Of a stretch of DNA of 64,000 nt, positions 26,749-35,559 are shown piece by piece; the first letter of the stretch is position 1, and every line of letters starts with the position of its first letter. Origin of the DNA: an uncultured Methylococcaceae bacterium (lineage in GTDB: Bacteria > Pseudomonadota > Gammaproteobacteria > Methylococcales > Methylococcaceae); the NCBI GenBank assembly GCA_903934875.1, contig CAIZPP010000277.1:1-64000 (forward strand), in the 5' to 3' direction. The position numbers and the translations under genes are program-made. A model generated the notes under the pieces. That model did no database searches, was not told the origin of the DNA, and saw only the letters and a list, made by a program, of their open reading frames with translations.

Positions 26749-28971
26749 ATGCTTCTCGGCTACTGTCTCGCACTGTTGTTGACTCTGCGTTGGGCAGGGG
26801 CGGTAGGGGATCAAGTCATTTATGATGATGCCTTGGAAAACGGCTGGCAAAATTGGTCTTGGGGTATCACGGCAGATTTCAGTTCATCGGGTTATGTCCA
26901 CACCGGTAGCCATAGCGTCAAGGTAAGCTACACAGCGGCTTGGGGAGGTTTTTACTTAGGACAGACTGCCTTTTGCACCTCGCCCTATGCCAGCTTAAAC
27001 TTTTGGGTGAATGGTGGCACCCAAGCCGGACGCAGCATTTCGGTCAGTGCCTCCAATGTTTCTGGCTCGGCACCAGTAAGCGTACCGCTAAACAACTACA
27101 TTGCGGGCGGTTCTATCGCAGCCGGGGCGTGGCGGCAAGTCACCATTCCCCTTGCCGACTTAGGTGTCGCCAATACCTGCAACAGTAACGGATTCTGGTT
27201 GCAAGAGGGTAGCGGCAGCACCCAGCCCCCGTTCTATGTCGATGACATCAGCCTGCTAGCCACGCCGCCACCGGCCAGCGTCAATCTAAGCGTCAACGCA
27301 AGCCAGGTGGTGCGGGCGGTGGATAAGCGCTGGTTTGGTGTCAACACAGCAGTGTGGGACGGGGTGCTGAATACCCCCGCAAGCATTTCCCTGTTGCAGG
27401 CAATCAACAACCAGGCCCTGCGTTTTCCGGGCGGTTCAGAGGCAGACCAGTATAACTGGCAGACTAACACGGATATCAAATCAAACTATCAATGGCCTAG
27501 TAGTAACTTTGATGCCTTTGCCTATGTCGCCCGCAATTCGGGCGCACAAGCCTTCATCACCGTCAACTACGGCAGCGGCAGCCCACAGGAAGCGGCCGCA
27601 TGGGTCACTTATTCCAATGTCACGCAAAAATACGGGTTCAAATATTGGGAAATCGGCAACGAGAATTATGGCTCGTGGGAGTATGACACCCATCCCATAG
27701 CAAACGATCCCTACACCTATGGCCACTTCGCCCAGCAATATATTGCCCAAATGAAGGCCGTTGACCCTAGCATCAAGGTCGGCGTGGTCGTCATTGATGG
27801 CGAAGATTCCTACGCGAACAATACCAACCATCCGGCAACCAACCCGCGCACCGGCGTTGTCCACAACGGTTGGACACCTGTTTTGCTGGCCACGTTGAAA
27901 TCGCTTAATGTGACACCAGATTTCGCTATTTATCACCGTTACGAGCAAGAACCCGGCAGTGAAAACGATGCGTCTCTACTGCAAGCGGCGCAAGGCTGGA
28001 AGACCGCCGCCGCAGGGCTGCGCCAGCAATTGACCGATTATCTGGGGGCGGTGGCGGCGAACGTGGAGCTTATCGCCACTGAGAACAACTCCGTATCCTA
28101 TAATCCCGGTAGGCAGACGACCAGCCTAGTCAATGGCTTGTATCTCGCCGACAGTCTCGGCAACATCATGCAGACGGAATTCAACGGGTTGCTGTGGTGG
28201 AATTTGCGCAACGGCCAGGAGACCGGTAACAACAACAGCGCTGCGCTGTATGGCTGGCGGCAATACGGTGATTACGGCATCTTGTCCCCGGAGAACGATC
28301 CCTACCCGACCTATTACGCCATGCAAGTGATGGCGGGTTTTGCCAGGGGGGGCGACCAGATTGTCAGTGCAAGCAGTAACTATAGCCTGCTGTCGGTCTA
28401 TGCCGCCAAACGTAGCAACGGCAACCTCTCTTTATTGGTCATCAACAAAAGCCCATCGGCTAGCCAGACTGCAAGCATCCAACTGACCGGTTTTATGCCA
28501 CAGGCCAATGCCACGGTGACCTCTTACGGCATCCCGCAGGACACAGCGGCCCAAACTGGAGTGGGCAGTGCAAGTCCGGCAGTGTCTACTTTGAACAACG
28601 CAGCGACCGCTTTCACGGCAAGCTTCGCACCTTATTCCATGACCGTGATTGCGCTGATAAACAATAGCATTCCTTCTTTTGCGTTGACTGTCAACAATGC
28701 CAATAAAACTGGCGGAGCCGTCGCCAGCACCCTAGGCGGGATTGTCTGCGGCACGACATGCAGTGCTAGCTTCGCCAGCGGGACGGTCGTAACGCTGACT
28801 GCCATTCCGACCAGCGGGTACGAGTTCACCGGCTGGGGCGGGGCTTGCAGCGGTTACGGGAATTCATGCACCGTCACGATGAATGCGGCAGCAGCCGTCA
28901 CTGCCAATTTTGCTGTATTTAGTGTCCGCCAGCCGGCTTGGAAGCGGGCAATAGGTTCGATCATCCATTGA
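26749..28971 (+). CDS. Secreted glycoside hydrolase (clan GH-A type, GH51/44-like) with InlB-repeat C-terminus
   Basis: About 740 residues. A TTG at 26743 lies five bases after GAGGGGG and is a possible start; ATG 26749 is listed. Signal peptide (LLGYCLALLLTLRWAGA), an N-terminal ~150-residue carbohydrate-binding-like sandwich (NGWQNWSWG..., YVDDISLL), then a TIM-barrel hydrolase. WEIGNENYGSWE carries the probable acid/base Glu305 and ELIATENNS the probable nucleophile Glu445, a spacing normal for clan GH-A. A beta-sandwich domain follows, then the shared module YEFTGWGGACSGYGNSC and tail RQPAWKRAIGSIIH. It likely cleaves an arabinan, xylan or glucan outside the cell; substrate undecided. Confidence 0.8.
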   Translation: MLLGYCLALLLTLRWAGAVGDQVIYDDALENGWQNWSWGITADFSSSGYVHTGSHSVKVSYTAAWGGFYLGQTAFCTSPYASLNFWVNGGTQAGRSISVSASNVSGSAPVSVPLNNYIAGGSIAAGAWRQVTIPLADLGVANTCNSNGFWLQEGSGSTQPPFYVDDISLLATPPPASVNLSVNASQVVRAVDKRWFGVNTAVWDGVLNTPASISLLQAINNQALRFPGGSEADQYNWQTNTDIKSNYQWPSSNFDAFAYVARNSGAQAFITVNYGSGSPQEAAAWVTYSNVTQKYGFKYWEIGNENYGSWEYDTHPIANDPYTYGHFAQQYIAQMKAVDPSIKVGVVVIDGEDSYANNTNHPATNPRTGVVHNGWTPVLLATLKSLNVTPDFAIYHRYEQEPGSENDASLLQAAQGWKTAAAGLRQQLTDYLGAVAANVELIATENNSVSYNPGRQTTSLVNGLYLADSLGNIMQTEFNGLLWWNLRNGQETGNNNSAALYGWRQYGDYGILSPENDPYPTYYAMQVMAGFARGGDQIVSASSNYSLLSVYAAKRSNGNLSLLVINKSPSASQTASIQLTGFMPQANATVTSYGIPQDTAAQTGVGSASPAVSTLNNAATAFTASFAPYSMTVIALINNSIPSFALTVNNANKTGGAVASTLGGIVCGTTCSASFASGTVVTLTAIPTSGYEFTGWGGACSGYGNSCTVTMNAAAAVTANFAVFSVRQPAWKRAIGSIIH

Positions 28972-29024
28972 TGGGGTGCAAACCCCGACCGGCTTTCCCC
29001 CCAAACCAACCCCTGGAACCAGCC

Positions 29025-29921
29025 ATGCGCTTCTTAGATGTCAAAACCGACTACGCCTTCAAGAAGGTCTTCGGCAGCACCGAGAGCAAGCCGATCTTAA
29101 TTAGCTTCCTCAATGCCTTGATTGGCTTTCCCGAGGGGCGGGAATTGACGGACCTGATGATTGTCGATCCCTACCAAATCCCGATGCTGCAAGGCATGAA
29201 GGACACCTATGTCGATGTCAAAGCCACGCTGGCCGACGGGCGGGAGGTCATCATTGAAATGCAGGTGCTGAATGTCAAAGGTTTTGAGCAGCGCATCCTG
29301 TATAACGCCGCGAAGAGTTACTCCAAGCAATTGCGGGAAGGCGAGGACTATACTTTGTTAAACCCGGTCATCGCCCTGACCTTGACCGACTTCACGCTGT
29401 TTGACGGGGAAGACGTGTGCAGCCGGTTTCTGCTGCTGGAAAAGGAACGCTTCATCCAATACCGCGACGATATCGAGCTTATATTTTTCGAGTTGCCAAA
29501 ATTCAACAAGGATGAGGCGCAGTTGGCGACGATTCAAGACAAATGGCTATTTTTCATCAAAAACGCCGGACGTTTGAATATCGTTCCAAAAGTGCTGGAC
29601 GAGGCACCGATCCAAGAAGCCTTTGTCATTGCCAACACCGCAGCACTATCGCCGGAGGAATTGGAGCAGCAGGAGCGGCGGCACGATTTCATCCGCCTGC
29701 AACGCGGGGTGCAGGAAAAGGCGTTTGAGGATGGGCAAGCCTCAGGCGAAGCTAGGGGCGAAGTTAGGGGCGAAAGGCGTGGGCGGGCTGAGGGGGAGCA
29801 TGCTAAGGCTTTGGCCGTGGCGCGGAATCTGTTGCCGATGCTGGATGATGCCGCCATAGCTGCCGCGACAGGTCTGGATTTGGAATCGGTGGCGCGGTTG
29901 CGGAGGGGGATGGATGATTAA
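29025..29921 (+). CDS. Rpn-family recombination-promoting nuclease (PD-(D/E)XK)
   Basis: 298 residues from ATG 29025 (MRFLDVKTDYAFKKVFGS), the standard start of the family; the frame extends upstream into the previous gene without a start that fits. The PD-(D/E)XK core is visible as DTYVDVKA ... EVIIEMQV. The C-terminal third is charged and repetitive (GEARGEVRGERRGRAEGE) and ends in a helical tail. Rpn proteins are DNA endonucleases that raise recombination and are often encoded in multiple copies per genome. Its stop codon is directly joined to a MITE. Confidence 0.88.
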   Translation: MRFLDVKTDYAFKKVFGSTESKPILISFLNALIGFPEGRELTDLMIVDPYQIPMLQGMKDTYVDVKATLADGREVIIEMQVLNVKGFEQRILYNAAKSYSKQLREGEDYTLLNPVIALTLTDFTLFDGEDVCSRFLLLEKERFIQYRDDIELIFFELPKFNKDEAQLATIQDKWLFFIKNAGRLNIVPKVLDEAPIQEAFVIANTAALSPEELEQQERRHDFIRLQRGVQEKAFEDGQASGEARGEVRGERRGRAEGEHAKALAVARNLLPMLDDAAIAAATGLDLESVARLRRGMDD

Positions 29922-30159
29922 CTGATGTTACGCACACGTCGGCAAAACCGTAGGGTGGGCTAAGGGATAAACCTGCCCGATTACTATAGAACCTGACGCG
30001 CACCGTAGCCCACCATTGCCGACCCGCCGCCCATCCGGTGGGCTAGGGCGCACATAAACCACAATGTTGAATTCAACTTCTTGGTGTGTGCGCCTAGCCC
30101 AGCCTACGATGGCGGGTGTTTTCGGCGAGGCGGCTTTCGGCACCCATGCGTAACATCAG
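29922..30159. mobile_element. Type-C MITE (238 bp)
   Basis: Terminal inverted repeats CTGATGTTACGCA and TGCGTAACATCAG bound a non-coding, hairpin-rich interior with GTAGGGTGGGCTA/TAGCCCACC-like arms. It begins right after the TAA of the Rpn gene. The same termini bound 43503-43640. No exact target duplication was found at this copy. Confidence 0.75.
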
Positions 30160-30287
30160 TCAATCATCCAAAGGTGTGTGTGATAGCGCACAGACCAAGT
30201 TTTATTTTATCGATACCCTTATTTGGAAGATGGTCGCCTCTCCAGTGGAAAGGGCAGGGGGGATTGAACAATTACCGGGAGTGTAAA

Positions 30288-31349
30288 ATGAACAAGTTAC
30301 AACTTAAAAAGTTTATCTGCCCATTGTTGGGGCTATTTCTTTTTACGGCATTGATTGCGCTTACTGTATTCCAATCGGCTGAGGCGGCGAATCCCGCACC
30401 CGTTAACTTGGGTACGGCAGCTCCATTTGCCATTTTGTCAAAGGCAGGTGTTACGACTAGCCCGCCTTCCATAATCACTGGAAATGTAGGTGTTAGCCCA
30501 ATTGCATCGACTGCCATAACAGGGTTAGCATTAACCATTGACTCATCGGGTATGTTTTCAACATCCACTCAAGTCAAGGGGAAGATATACGCAGCTGATT
30601 ATGCCCCGCCTACGCCCGCTAAGCTGGCTACCGCCATACTCGACATGGGAACGGCTTATACAGATGCCGCCGGACGAGTTTCACCTGACTTCACTGAACT
30701 ATATGCAGGCGATCTTAGCGGTAAGACCTTAGCGCCTGGCCTTTACAAATGGAGTACTGATGTTTTAGTAAATTCCACGGTGACGCTGGCAGGCCCAGCC
30801 GATAAAGTTTGGATATTCCAGATATCAGGGGGGTTAACCATGGGTTCAGGGGCGCAAGTTATCCTAAGCGGTGGCGCACTAGCCGGGAATGTATTCTGGC
30901 AAGTTGGCGGTGCTGCAATCATTGGCACAACCGCACACGTCGAGGGTACCGTTCTCTCCGCAACAGCAGTCACTCTTAAATCAGGTGCGACGGTGAGCGG
31001 CAGGCTATTGGCACAGACTAACGTTACCTTAATTAATAACACCCTGGTGAATGTATTTTCCCTAACCGTCAGCAATGCCAACGTCCCGTATGGAACCGTG
31101 TCCAGTAATGTGGGGGGGATTGTGTGCAGCGCGGCATGCAGTGCGAGTTTCGCCAGTGCGTCGGCAGTCACGCTAACCGCCATCCCGGCTAGCGGATACG
31201 AGTTCTCCGGCTGGGGCGGGGCTTGCAGCGGTTACGGGAATTCATGCACAGTCACAATGAATGCAGCCGAAACCGTTACCGCCAACTTTGTCGTTTTAAA
31301 GGTTCACCAACCGATTTGGAAACGGGCGATAAGCTCGGTCACCCATTGA
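30288..31349 (+). CDS. Ice-binding-like protein (DUF3494) with InlB-repeat C-terminus
   Basis: 353 residues from ATG 30288, preceded by GGGAG. Signal peptide (LLGLFLFTALIALTVFQSAEA), then the DUF3494 ice-binding fold: VNLGTAAPFAILSKAGVTT, GNVGVSPIASTAITG, GKIYAADYAPPTPAKL, GNVFWQVGGAAIIGTTAHVEG. This discontinuous beta-solenoid family binds ice or, in some members, surfaces. The shared module YEFSGWGGACSGYGNSC and the tail HQPIWKRAISSVTH follow at the C-terminus. An exported protein that either inhibits ice recrystallisation or serves as an adhesin. About 130 bp of unassigned sequence separate it from the MITE upstream. Confidence 0.85.
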   Translation: MNKLQLKKFICPLLGLFLFTALIALTVFQSAEAANPAPVNLGTAAPFAILSKAGVTTSPPSIITGNVGVSPIASTAITGLALTIDSSGMFSTSTQVKGKIYAADYAPPTPAKLATAILDMGTAYTDAAGRVSPDFTELYAGDLSGKTLAPGLYKWSTDVLVNSTVTLAGPADKVWIFQISGGLTMGSGAQVILSGGALAGNVFWQVGGAAIIGTTAHVEGTVLSATAVTLKSGATVSGRLLAQTNVTLINNTLVNVFSLTVSNANVPYGTVSSNVGGIVCSAACSASFASASAVTLTAIPASGYEFSGWGGACSGYGNSCTVTMNAAETVTANFVVLKVHQPIWKRAISSVTH

Positions 31350-31432
31350 AAACGCAGTATATTGCAGCTATTTTACTTACAATAGGGGATAACTTTTCCC
31401 ACTCGATCCTTCAAACCACAGGAGACATTAAA

Positions 31433-31834
31433 ATGAACGTCCGTAAGTCTGTTTTTGTCGCATTGCCGCTGCTTGCCGCCTTGGCTCTGCCTCCACCGTC
31501 TTTTGCCGTGCAAGGGGGGCTGTTTAGCACCATCGTCAGTGTTCTAGTGACATCGAACCCCTTGCCGGCACCGGCAACAACCGGATTGATGTATGGCGGT
31601 TGCATGGCCTATTTGGCAAACCCTGTCAACACTGCGGCCAACTCGCCAGCCTGCTTCTCCAACTGGGTGGCTTTCAGCTGTGATGGGACCTATGCTTCCA
31701 AGGACATCGCCCAATTGCTGCTGGACAACGCGCAATTAGCGTCGACTCTGAAGAAAGCAGTTTATGTGGAGGTGGATGATACTAAGTTGCACAATGGCTA
31801 CTGCACCGCCACTCGTGTTGACATATATCCTTGA
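31433..31834 (+). CDS. Small secreted cysteine-containing protein, unknown
   Basis: 133 residues from ATG 31433, with AGGAG eight bases upstream. A clear signal peptide (VFVALPLLAALALPPPSFA) precedes ~105 mature residues with four cysteines (GGCMAY, SPACFSNW, FSCDGT, NGYCTATR), likely two disulfides. The end DDTKLHNGYCTATRVDIYP resembles small periplasmic proteins of unknown function in other gammaproteobacteria. Stands alone between the ice-binding protein and an anchored protein. No function proposed. Confidence 0.7.
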   Translation: MNVRKSVFVALPLLAALALPPPSFAVQGGLFSTIVSVLVTSNPLPAPATTGLMYGGCMAYLANPVNTAANSPACFSNWVAFSCDGTYASKDIAQLLLDNAQLASTLKKAVYVEVDDTKLHNGYCTATRVDIYP

Positions 31835-31895
31835 TGAATATCATCTCAGTTTTTAACGTCGCCCCGGCATTCGCCTTTGCCCGGACAAACTCAGT

Positions 31896-32294
31896 ATGAA
31901 GATTAACCATCTGATTATTGGCCTTTCGATTGTATTGGCTTTTTTTGCAGGCCGTTGGTACCAGGGCAATCCATCCGTCCCGCCAGCCGAACCTAGCATT
32001 GCGGGTGTGGAGTTGATGCCCGCACCCGCAGCAGACAAGAATCGCTCCAATCAATCCCCATCGGCTAGGAAAATGCCTGTGCCGCTGATGGATAAACTAC
32101 CGGTGGTGGATTACCCCGGATTGCCTCAAACGCCGGTCTTGTCAGGCAAGCCTGAGGTTGTCCGCAACACCGGCCCCTTCATTGATGCTGATCCCGGCAA
32201 GTCAATCACACCGTATGTGGGTCCAGACCGTCCGGTCCGAAATGCAGGGACGTATATCGATGCTGGCGGGCCAACACCCGCGAACAATCGTTAG
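31896..32294 (+). CDS. Small membrane-anchored Pro-rich protein, unknown
   Basis: 132 residues beginning MKINHLIIGLSIVLAFFAGRWY: one N-terminal membrane anchor or uncleaved signal, then a proline-rich, presumably disordered periplasmic part. It contains an imperfect repeat (VRNTGPFIDADPG / VRNAGTYIDAGGP). I recognise no family. The lack of structured motifs suggests a linker or tether. Confidence 0.55.
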   Translation: MKINHLIIGLSIVLAFFAGRWYQGNPSVPPAEPSIAGVELMPAPAADKNRSNQSPSARKMPVPLMDKLPVVDYPGLPQTPVLSGKPEVVRNTGPFIDADPGKSITPYVGPDRPVRNAGTYIDAGGPTPANNR

Positions 32295-32448
32295 GGATTG
32301 GCAACAGTCCGAATCGGTGTCTTCATAAGCATATGGCCGAGAACAATTTCCCTGAATTTAGTCTGTGGGTGTAGTTATCGCGCCTTTATCCTAGGCAAGA
32401 TTTTGGGAAGTTGTTTTATACCAAATCCTAAGACATGAGCCAATTCCA

Positions 32449-33345
32449 TTAGCCGATACGCTCCACCCGCACTTGGTTGACCAGCACATTAACTTCAATC
32501 GGCCCAATCATCGCAACATCCTGCCGCGATGCGTTGACTGTCCCGGCGCTGGCGGCATAGCGTAGACGGTCTTGCCACGTCAGGCCCAGCAGCCAGCCAT
32601 GTGCCAAACCTGCCACGTAGCAGTCGCCGGACCCGACCGGGTTGACCTGTTTTATCGCTGGCGGAGTGACCTGCCACTGACCTTGATGCCGGCAGCTTAT
32701 TTTGATGGGGCAATCGCCATCGGTGATATGCAATTCCTCCACCCGATCCCAGTGTTGGCATTGCTCAAACTCCTGGCGGTTAGGTGTGGATACCCTAGGT
32801 GGAGCTGATCCTTGCAATGCCCGGCTCATCGCAGAACCATAGGCATCCAGCCAGCAGGGCACCGAGCGTTGCTGGCACAATGCCAACAACTCAACGTATA
32901 GATCATCGGCGACCGGGTCTGGCACCGAGCCGCTGGCGATGACCAGCCTAACCGAGCCGAGTAGGGTTTCCACGCGTTCCAACAGTGCTTGGCATTCCGT
33001 TTGCGTAACCGGGAAACCCCCGGGCAGAACCGTGGTCGGGTGGTCAGACTCCCGTCCAGATGCCATGAAGCCCACCCGTAGTGGAGCGGCAGTTTCGATC
33101 AATTCATCCCTTATGCCTTCTGCGCATATCAGTTCGCGCAGCCACGCACCGCTGTGACCTCCGGCGAAGCCGGTCAGTGCAACGCGATGGCGGTGGCGGG
33201 CCAAAACGCGGGCGACGTTCACGCCTTTGCCTTCGGCGGCCATGTGCATGGCTGGGACGCGGTTGATTGCCCCTGGTGTGTATTTGCCCGCATGGACCAG
33301 ATTTAACAGGGGATTGGCATTGATAACCAAGACATCGAAAATCAT
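32449..33345 (-). CDS. PfkB-family sugar kinase (1-phosphofructokinase-like)
   Basis: 298 residues. N-terminal VLVINANPLLNLVHAG and GKGVNVARVLARHRH are typical of the FruK/LacC branch. The C-terminal NPVGSGDCYVAGLAHG holds the ATP-site GSGD with the catalytic aspartate. It probably phosphorylates a sugar phosphate such as fructose-1-P or tagatose-6-P, but no phosphotransferase genes are nearby, so the substrate is open. A type-A MITE ends two bases before the start codon (33346-33347), so its entire upstream region and ribosome-binding site lie inside the MITE. Confidence 0.85.
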   Translation of the reverse strand: MIFDVLVINANPLLNLVHAGKYTPGAINRVPAMHMAAEGKGVNVARVLARHRHRVALTGFAGGHSGAWLRELICAEGIRDELIETAAPLRVGFMASGRESDHPTTVLPGGFPVTQTECQALLERVETLLGSVRLVIASGSVPDPVADDLYVELLALCQQRSVPCWLDAYGSAMSRALQGSAPPRVSTPNRQEFEQCQHWDRVEELHITDGDCPIKISCRHQGQWQVTPPAIKQVNPVGSGDCYVAGLAHGWLLGLTWQDRLRYAASAGTVNASRQDVAMIGPIEVNVLVNQVRVERIG

Positions 33346-33347
33346 CT

Positions 33348-33468
33348 TACAGCGTTTTTAATATCGAATAGTTTTTGTTGAGTTATATTATTTTGCAAAG
33401 CACACACATAATTGGTGGTTTGACTGAGTGTCCTTTATTATTTTTCTTTGTTAAGAAAAAACGCTGTA
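33348..33468. mobile_element. Type-A MITE at the pfkB-type gene start
   Basis: TACAGCGTTTTTAATATCG at the left and AAAAAACGCTGTA at the right, 121 bp, TA at both edges. Interior matches the copies at 7405, 42158 and 43795. It forms the first part of the composite unit 33348-33824. Confidence 0.88.
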
Positions 33469-33676
33469 CATAAATGCAAATCGGGACTCCTAGTTATGTA
33501 GTGGCACATAGGCCATTGTTTGTCGAGCAACAAAATGACTTTACCAGAACTACGGCTTACGCCTATTCCGCCTTACCGCGTTGAGGGAAGCCCATAAGTG
33601 CATTATCTACGCGTTTAAATGATTGGTTTGCATATATTTCTGAAAAGGGTATGTGAAGCATGGGGATATCTTTATG

Positions 33677-33824
33677 TACAGCATTTTCATCTTTAAAATA
33701 TACCTAATAAATGATATTCAGCTAACGTTTCAACTTAACTGAATGTTTTGCCCTTTCATGCCAGCTATCAAGTAACTCTTTGATGTTGAAAATGCTGTAA
33801 CTCTTTGATGTTGAAAATGCTGCA
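33677..33824. mobile_element. Type-B MITE with a duplicated terminus
   Basis: Left end TACAGCATTTTCATC, right end GTTGAAAATGCTGTA at 33799. The terminal ~24 bp (CTCTTTGATGTTGAAAATGCTG) is repeated in tandem at 33801-33824. It ends five bases before the stop codon of the Ycf46-type ATPase gene. Matches the copies at 39421 and 41826. Confidence 0.82.
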
Positions 33825-33828
33825 TCCC

Positions 33829-35355
33829 TTAACGGAAATCCCCCAGTGATGCGGGTGCTGCGCGGTCCCGTGCCCAACTGCGGATATGGTCGACCTGCTC
33901 CTTCATCGTTTTCGATAGGGGCACTATATTGCCTGCCGTACGCAGCAAATCTTCCAGGGTGACTTCGCGCTCCTCCAGTTTAGCCCGCGTGACGGCGGAG
34001 ACTACGCACTGCTCGCATTCGGCCCCCGTCCATCCCTTGGTCAACTTGGTGAGCCTTTCGACACCGAAATTGGTGGGGTCAATGCCTCTGCGCCGCAGGT
34101 GAATGTTAAGGATTTCTATGCGCTCTTCGTCCATCGGCAAATCGACGAAAAAAACCTCGTCGAAGCGTCCTTTGCGGATCATTTCAGCAGGCAGCAGGTC
34201 GATACGGTTGGCTGTTGCCGCAACGAACAAGCCCCTTACCTTTTCTTGCATCCAAGTGAGGAAAAAAGCGAAGATGCGCCCCTGTTCGCCGGAGGACTCA
34301 GAGGAGGTGATGCCCATTTCGATTTCATCGAACCATACTACAGCCGGGGCTATCGCTTCCATTGTACGGCAGGCCCGTGCGAAGGCCCATTCCGGGTTGC
34401 CGTGTCGGCCCGAGAATATTTCGGTCATGTCGATGCGGTACAGTGGCAACTCGAAGCAGGAGGCGACGGCTTTGATGGAAAGGCTTTTCCCGCAACCGGA
34501 GACACCCATCACCAAAACCCCCTTAGGCACAAGTTCTGCCCCTATGCTGTCGCGCATTAAAAACAGTTGGCGGCGTTCAAGCAGCCATTTCTTCATCACC
34601 TCCAGCCCGCCGACGAGTTCGATTTGAGCGCCGTCGGCAATATATTGAATCGTTCCCGAGCGATTGACCAGCAGGCGTTTTTCTTCAAACAGGACGGGGA
34701 GGGACTGCATCCCGAGATGACCGGTTTCGGCGACGGCACGGCGGATAGCAAAGCCAGCCTCGTCTATGGTAAGACCCTGCAGTGCGCGGGTCATGTTGAC
34801 CATAGTTGATTCGCCGGTGTCTACAGAAACTCCCGTTGCGGCAATGGTTGCCGCTTGTTCTTCCAAAAAAGCCTTGATTTCATCGAAGTCAGGGACATTC
34901 AGTTCGATGTAGACAATGTTACGGCTGATTTCCTCGGGAATGAAACGGATGGGCGATGTGACTACAACAAACTTTTTTTTGCCGAAGCATAGTTGGTAGA
35001 GGTCGCGTAGCCGCCGGACAACCACCGCCTCGCGCAGCGGCTCGTGGAAGTCTTTCAAGTGGAATATTCCAGAACCCTGATAATCGGCGATAAAATCCAA
35101 GGCAACGCGAGGGTTGGTGGTGTCATGCCCCGGTTTTGTGCCGTCTGAGCAAACCATACCTTCTGTCAAACTCCATGACCAATAAGGTGCCGGAGTGGCA
35201 AAAAACTGTTGTGCACCCTCGCTTAACAATCGGGCAATCCGCTGCTCTTCAGCAGTCATGACGTACAGGATTGGACGGCCAGAGGCAAGCAACTCCCTTA
35301 GCAGTTTGCTTGATTTGCTTTCTAGGGTGTTGGGTGAAGAAGCTGGCAATGCCAT
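33829..35355 (-). CDS. Ycf46-type AAA ATPase
   Basis: 508 residues. The N-terminal ~240 residues (KLLRELLASGRPILYVMTAEEQRI ... LKDFHEPL) form the partner domain of cyanobacterial/plastid Ycf46-like ATPases. The AAA core follows: Walker A GVSGCGKS (284-291), Walker B VVWFDEIE (339-346), sensor ATANRIDLLP and the arginine-finger region RKGRFDEVFF. It is likely a cytoplasmic remodelling ATPase; Ycf46 is linked to CO2 uptake in cyanobacteria, but the role here is unknown. Single gene, with a MITE just past its stop. Confidence 0.82.
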   Translation of the reverse strand: MALPASSPNTLESKSSKLLRELLASGRPILYVMTAEEQRIARLLSEGAQQFFATPAPYWSWSLTEGMVCSDGTKPGHDTTNPRVALDFIADYQGSGIFHLKDFHEPLREAVVVRRLRDLYQLCFGKKKFVVVTSPIRFIPEEISRNIVYIELNVPDFDEIKAFLEEQAATIAATGVSVDTGESTMVNMTRALQGLTIDEAGFAIRRAVAETGHLGMQSLPVLFEEKRLLVNRSGTIQYIADGAQIELVGGLEVMKKWLLERRQLFLMRDSIGAELVPKGVLVMGVSGCGKSLSIKAVASCFELPLYRIDMTEIFSGRHGNPEWAFARACRTMEAIAPAVVWFDEIEMGITSSESSGEQGRIFAFFLTWMQEKVRGLFVAATANRIDLLPAEMIRKGRFDEVFFVDLPMDEERIEILNIHLRRRGIDPTNFGVERLTKLTKGWTGAECEQCVVSAVTRAKLEEREVTLEDLLRTAGNIVPLSKTMKEQVDHIRSWARDRAAPASLGDFR

Positions 35356-35426
35356 CGGCTTTACTCGCAGAGTTTGGAAAGTTCAGAATGAATCATAAGG
35401 CGGGACACTTAACAAAGGCTTAACCG

Positions 35427-35519
35427 TTCGCCCTGAGTCTTGCCGAAGGGTGGAAGGTCAAGCCGGTCATGGTTCGATCCTTCGACAAGCTCAGGACTCA
35501 TCACGAACGGCTTGACCTT
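35427..35519. repeat. REP-like inverted repeat
   Basis: Nested arms: CGTTCGCCCTGAGTCTTGCC pairs imperfectly with the copy containing CCTTCGACAAGCTCAGGAC, and AAGGTCAAGCCG pairs with CGGCTTGACCTT. This is the widespread type built on CTTCGACAAGCTCAGG. It sits between the 3' end of the beta-glucosidase and the 5' end of the ATPase gene and could act as a transcription or RNA-stability boundary. Confidence 0.7.
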
Positions 35520-35559
35520 AAACTGCCCCGCCTTAAGTTGTTAGCCGTATTATAGCAAT

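Larger units (their letters stand above)
33348..33824 (-). repeat. Composite repeat unit: MITE-A, ~208 bp spacer, MITE-B
   Basis: The same three-part arrangement occurs in inverted orientation at 41826-42278. The spacers match along their length when one is reverse-complemented (shared CTAGGAGTCCCGATTTGCAT, TTGTTG near a GTCG/CGAC, CAACGCG, AACCAATCATTTAAACGCG). No ORF of note lies in the spacer. The two copies bracket about 8 kb that includes gspE. Labelled minus only to mark orientation relative to the second copy. Confidence 0.8.

Noticed and set aside
29915-30166. 7-bp target duplication for the type-C MITE after the Rpn gene
   Set aside because: Left TGATTAA and right TCAATCA do not match, unlike the exact TAACTAA pair at the copy near gspF.
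30081-30287. N-terminal extension of the ice-binding protein from an upstream start
   Set aside because: The extension reads through MITE sequence; ATG 30288 has a ribosome-binding site and a proper signal peptide.
31223-31432. Longer start for the small cysteine-containing secreted protein
   Set aside because: The extra 70 residues overlap the end of the ice-binding gene in another frame; ATG 31433 has AGGAG and a signal peptide.
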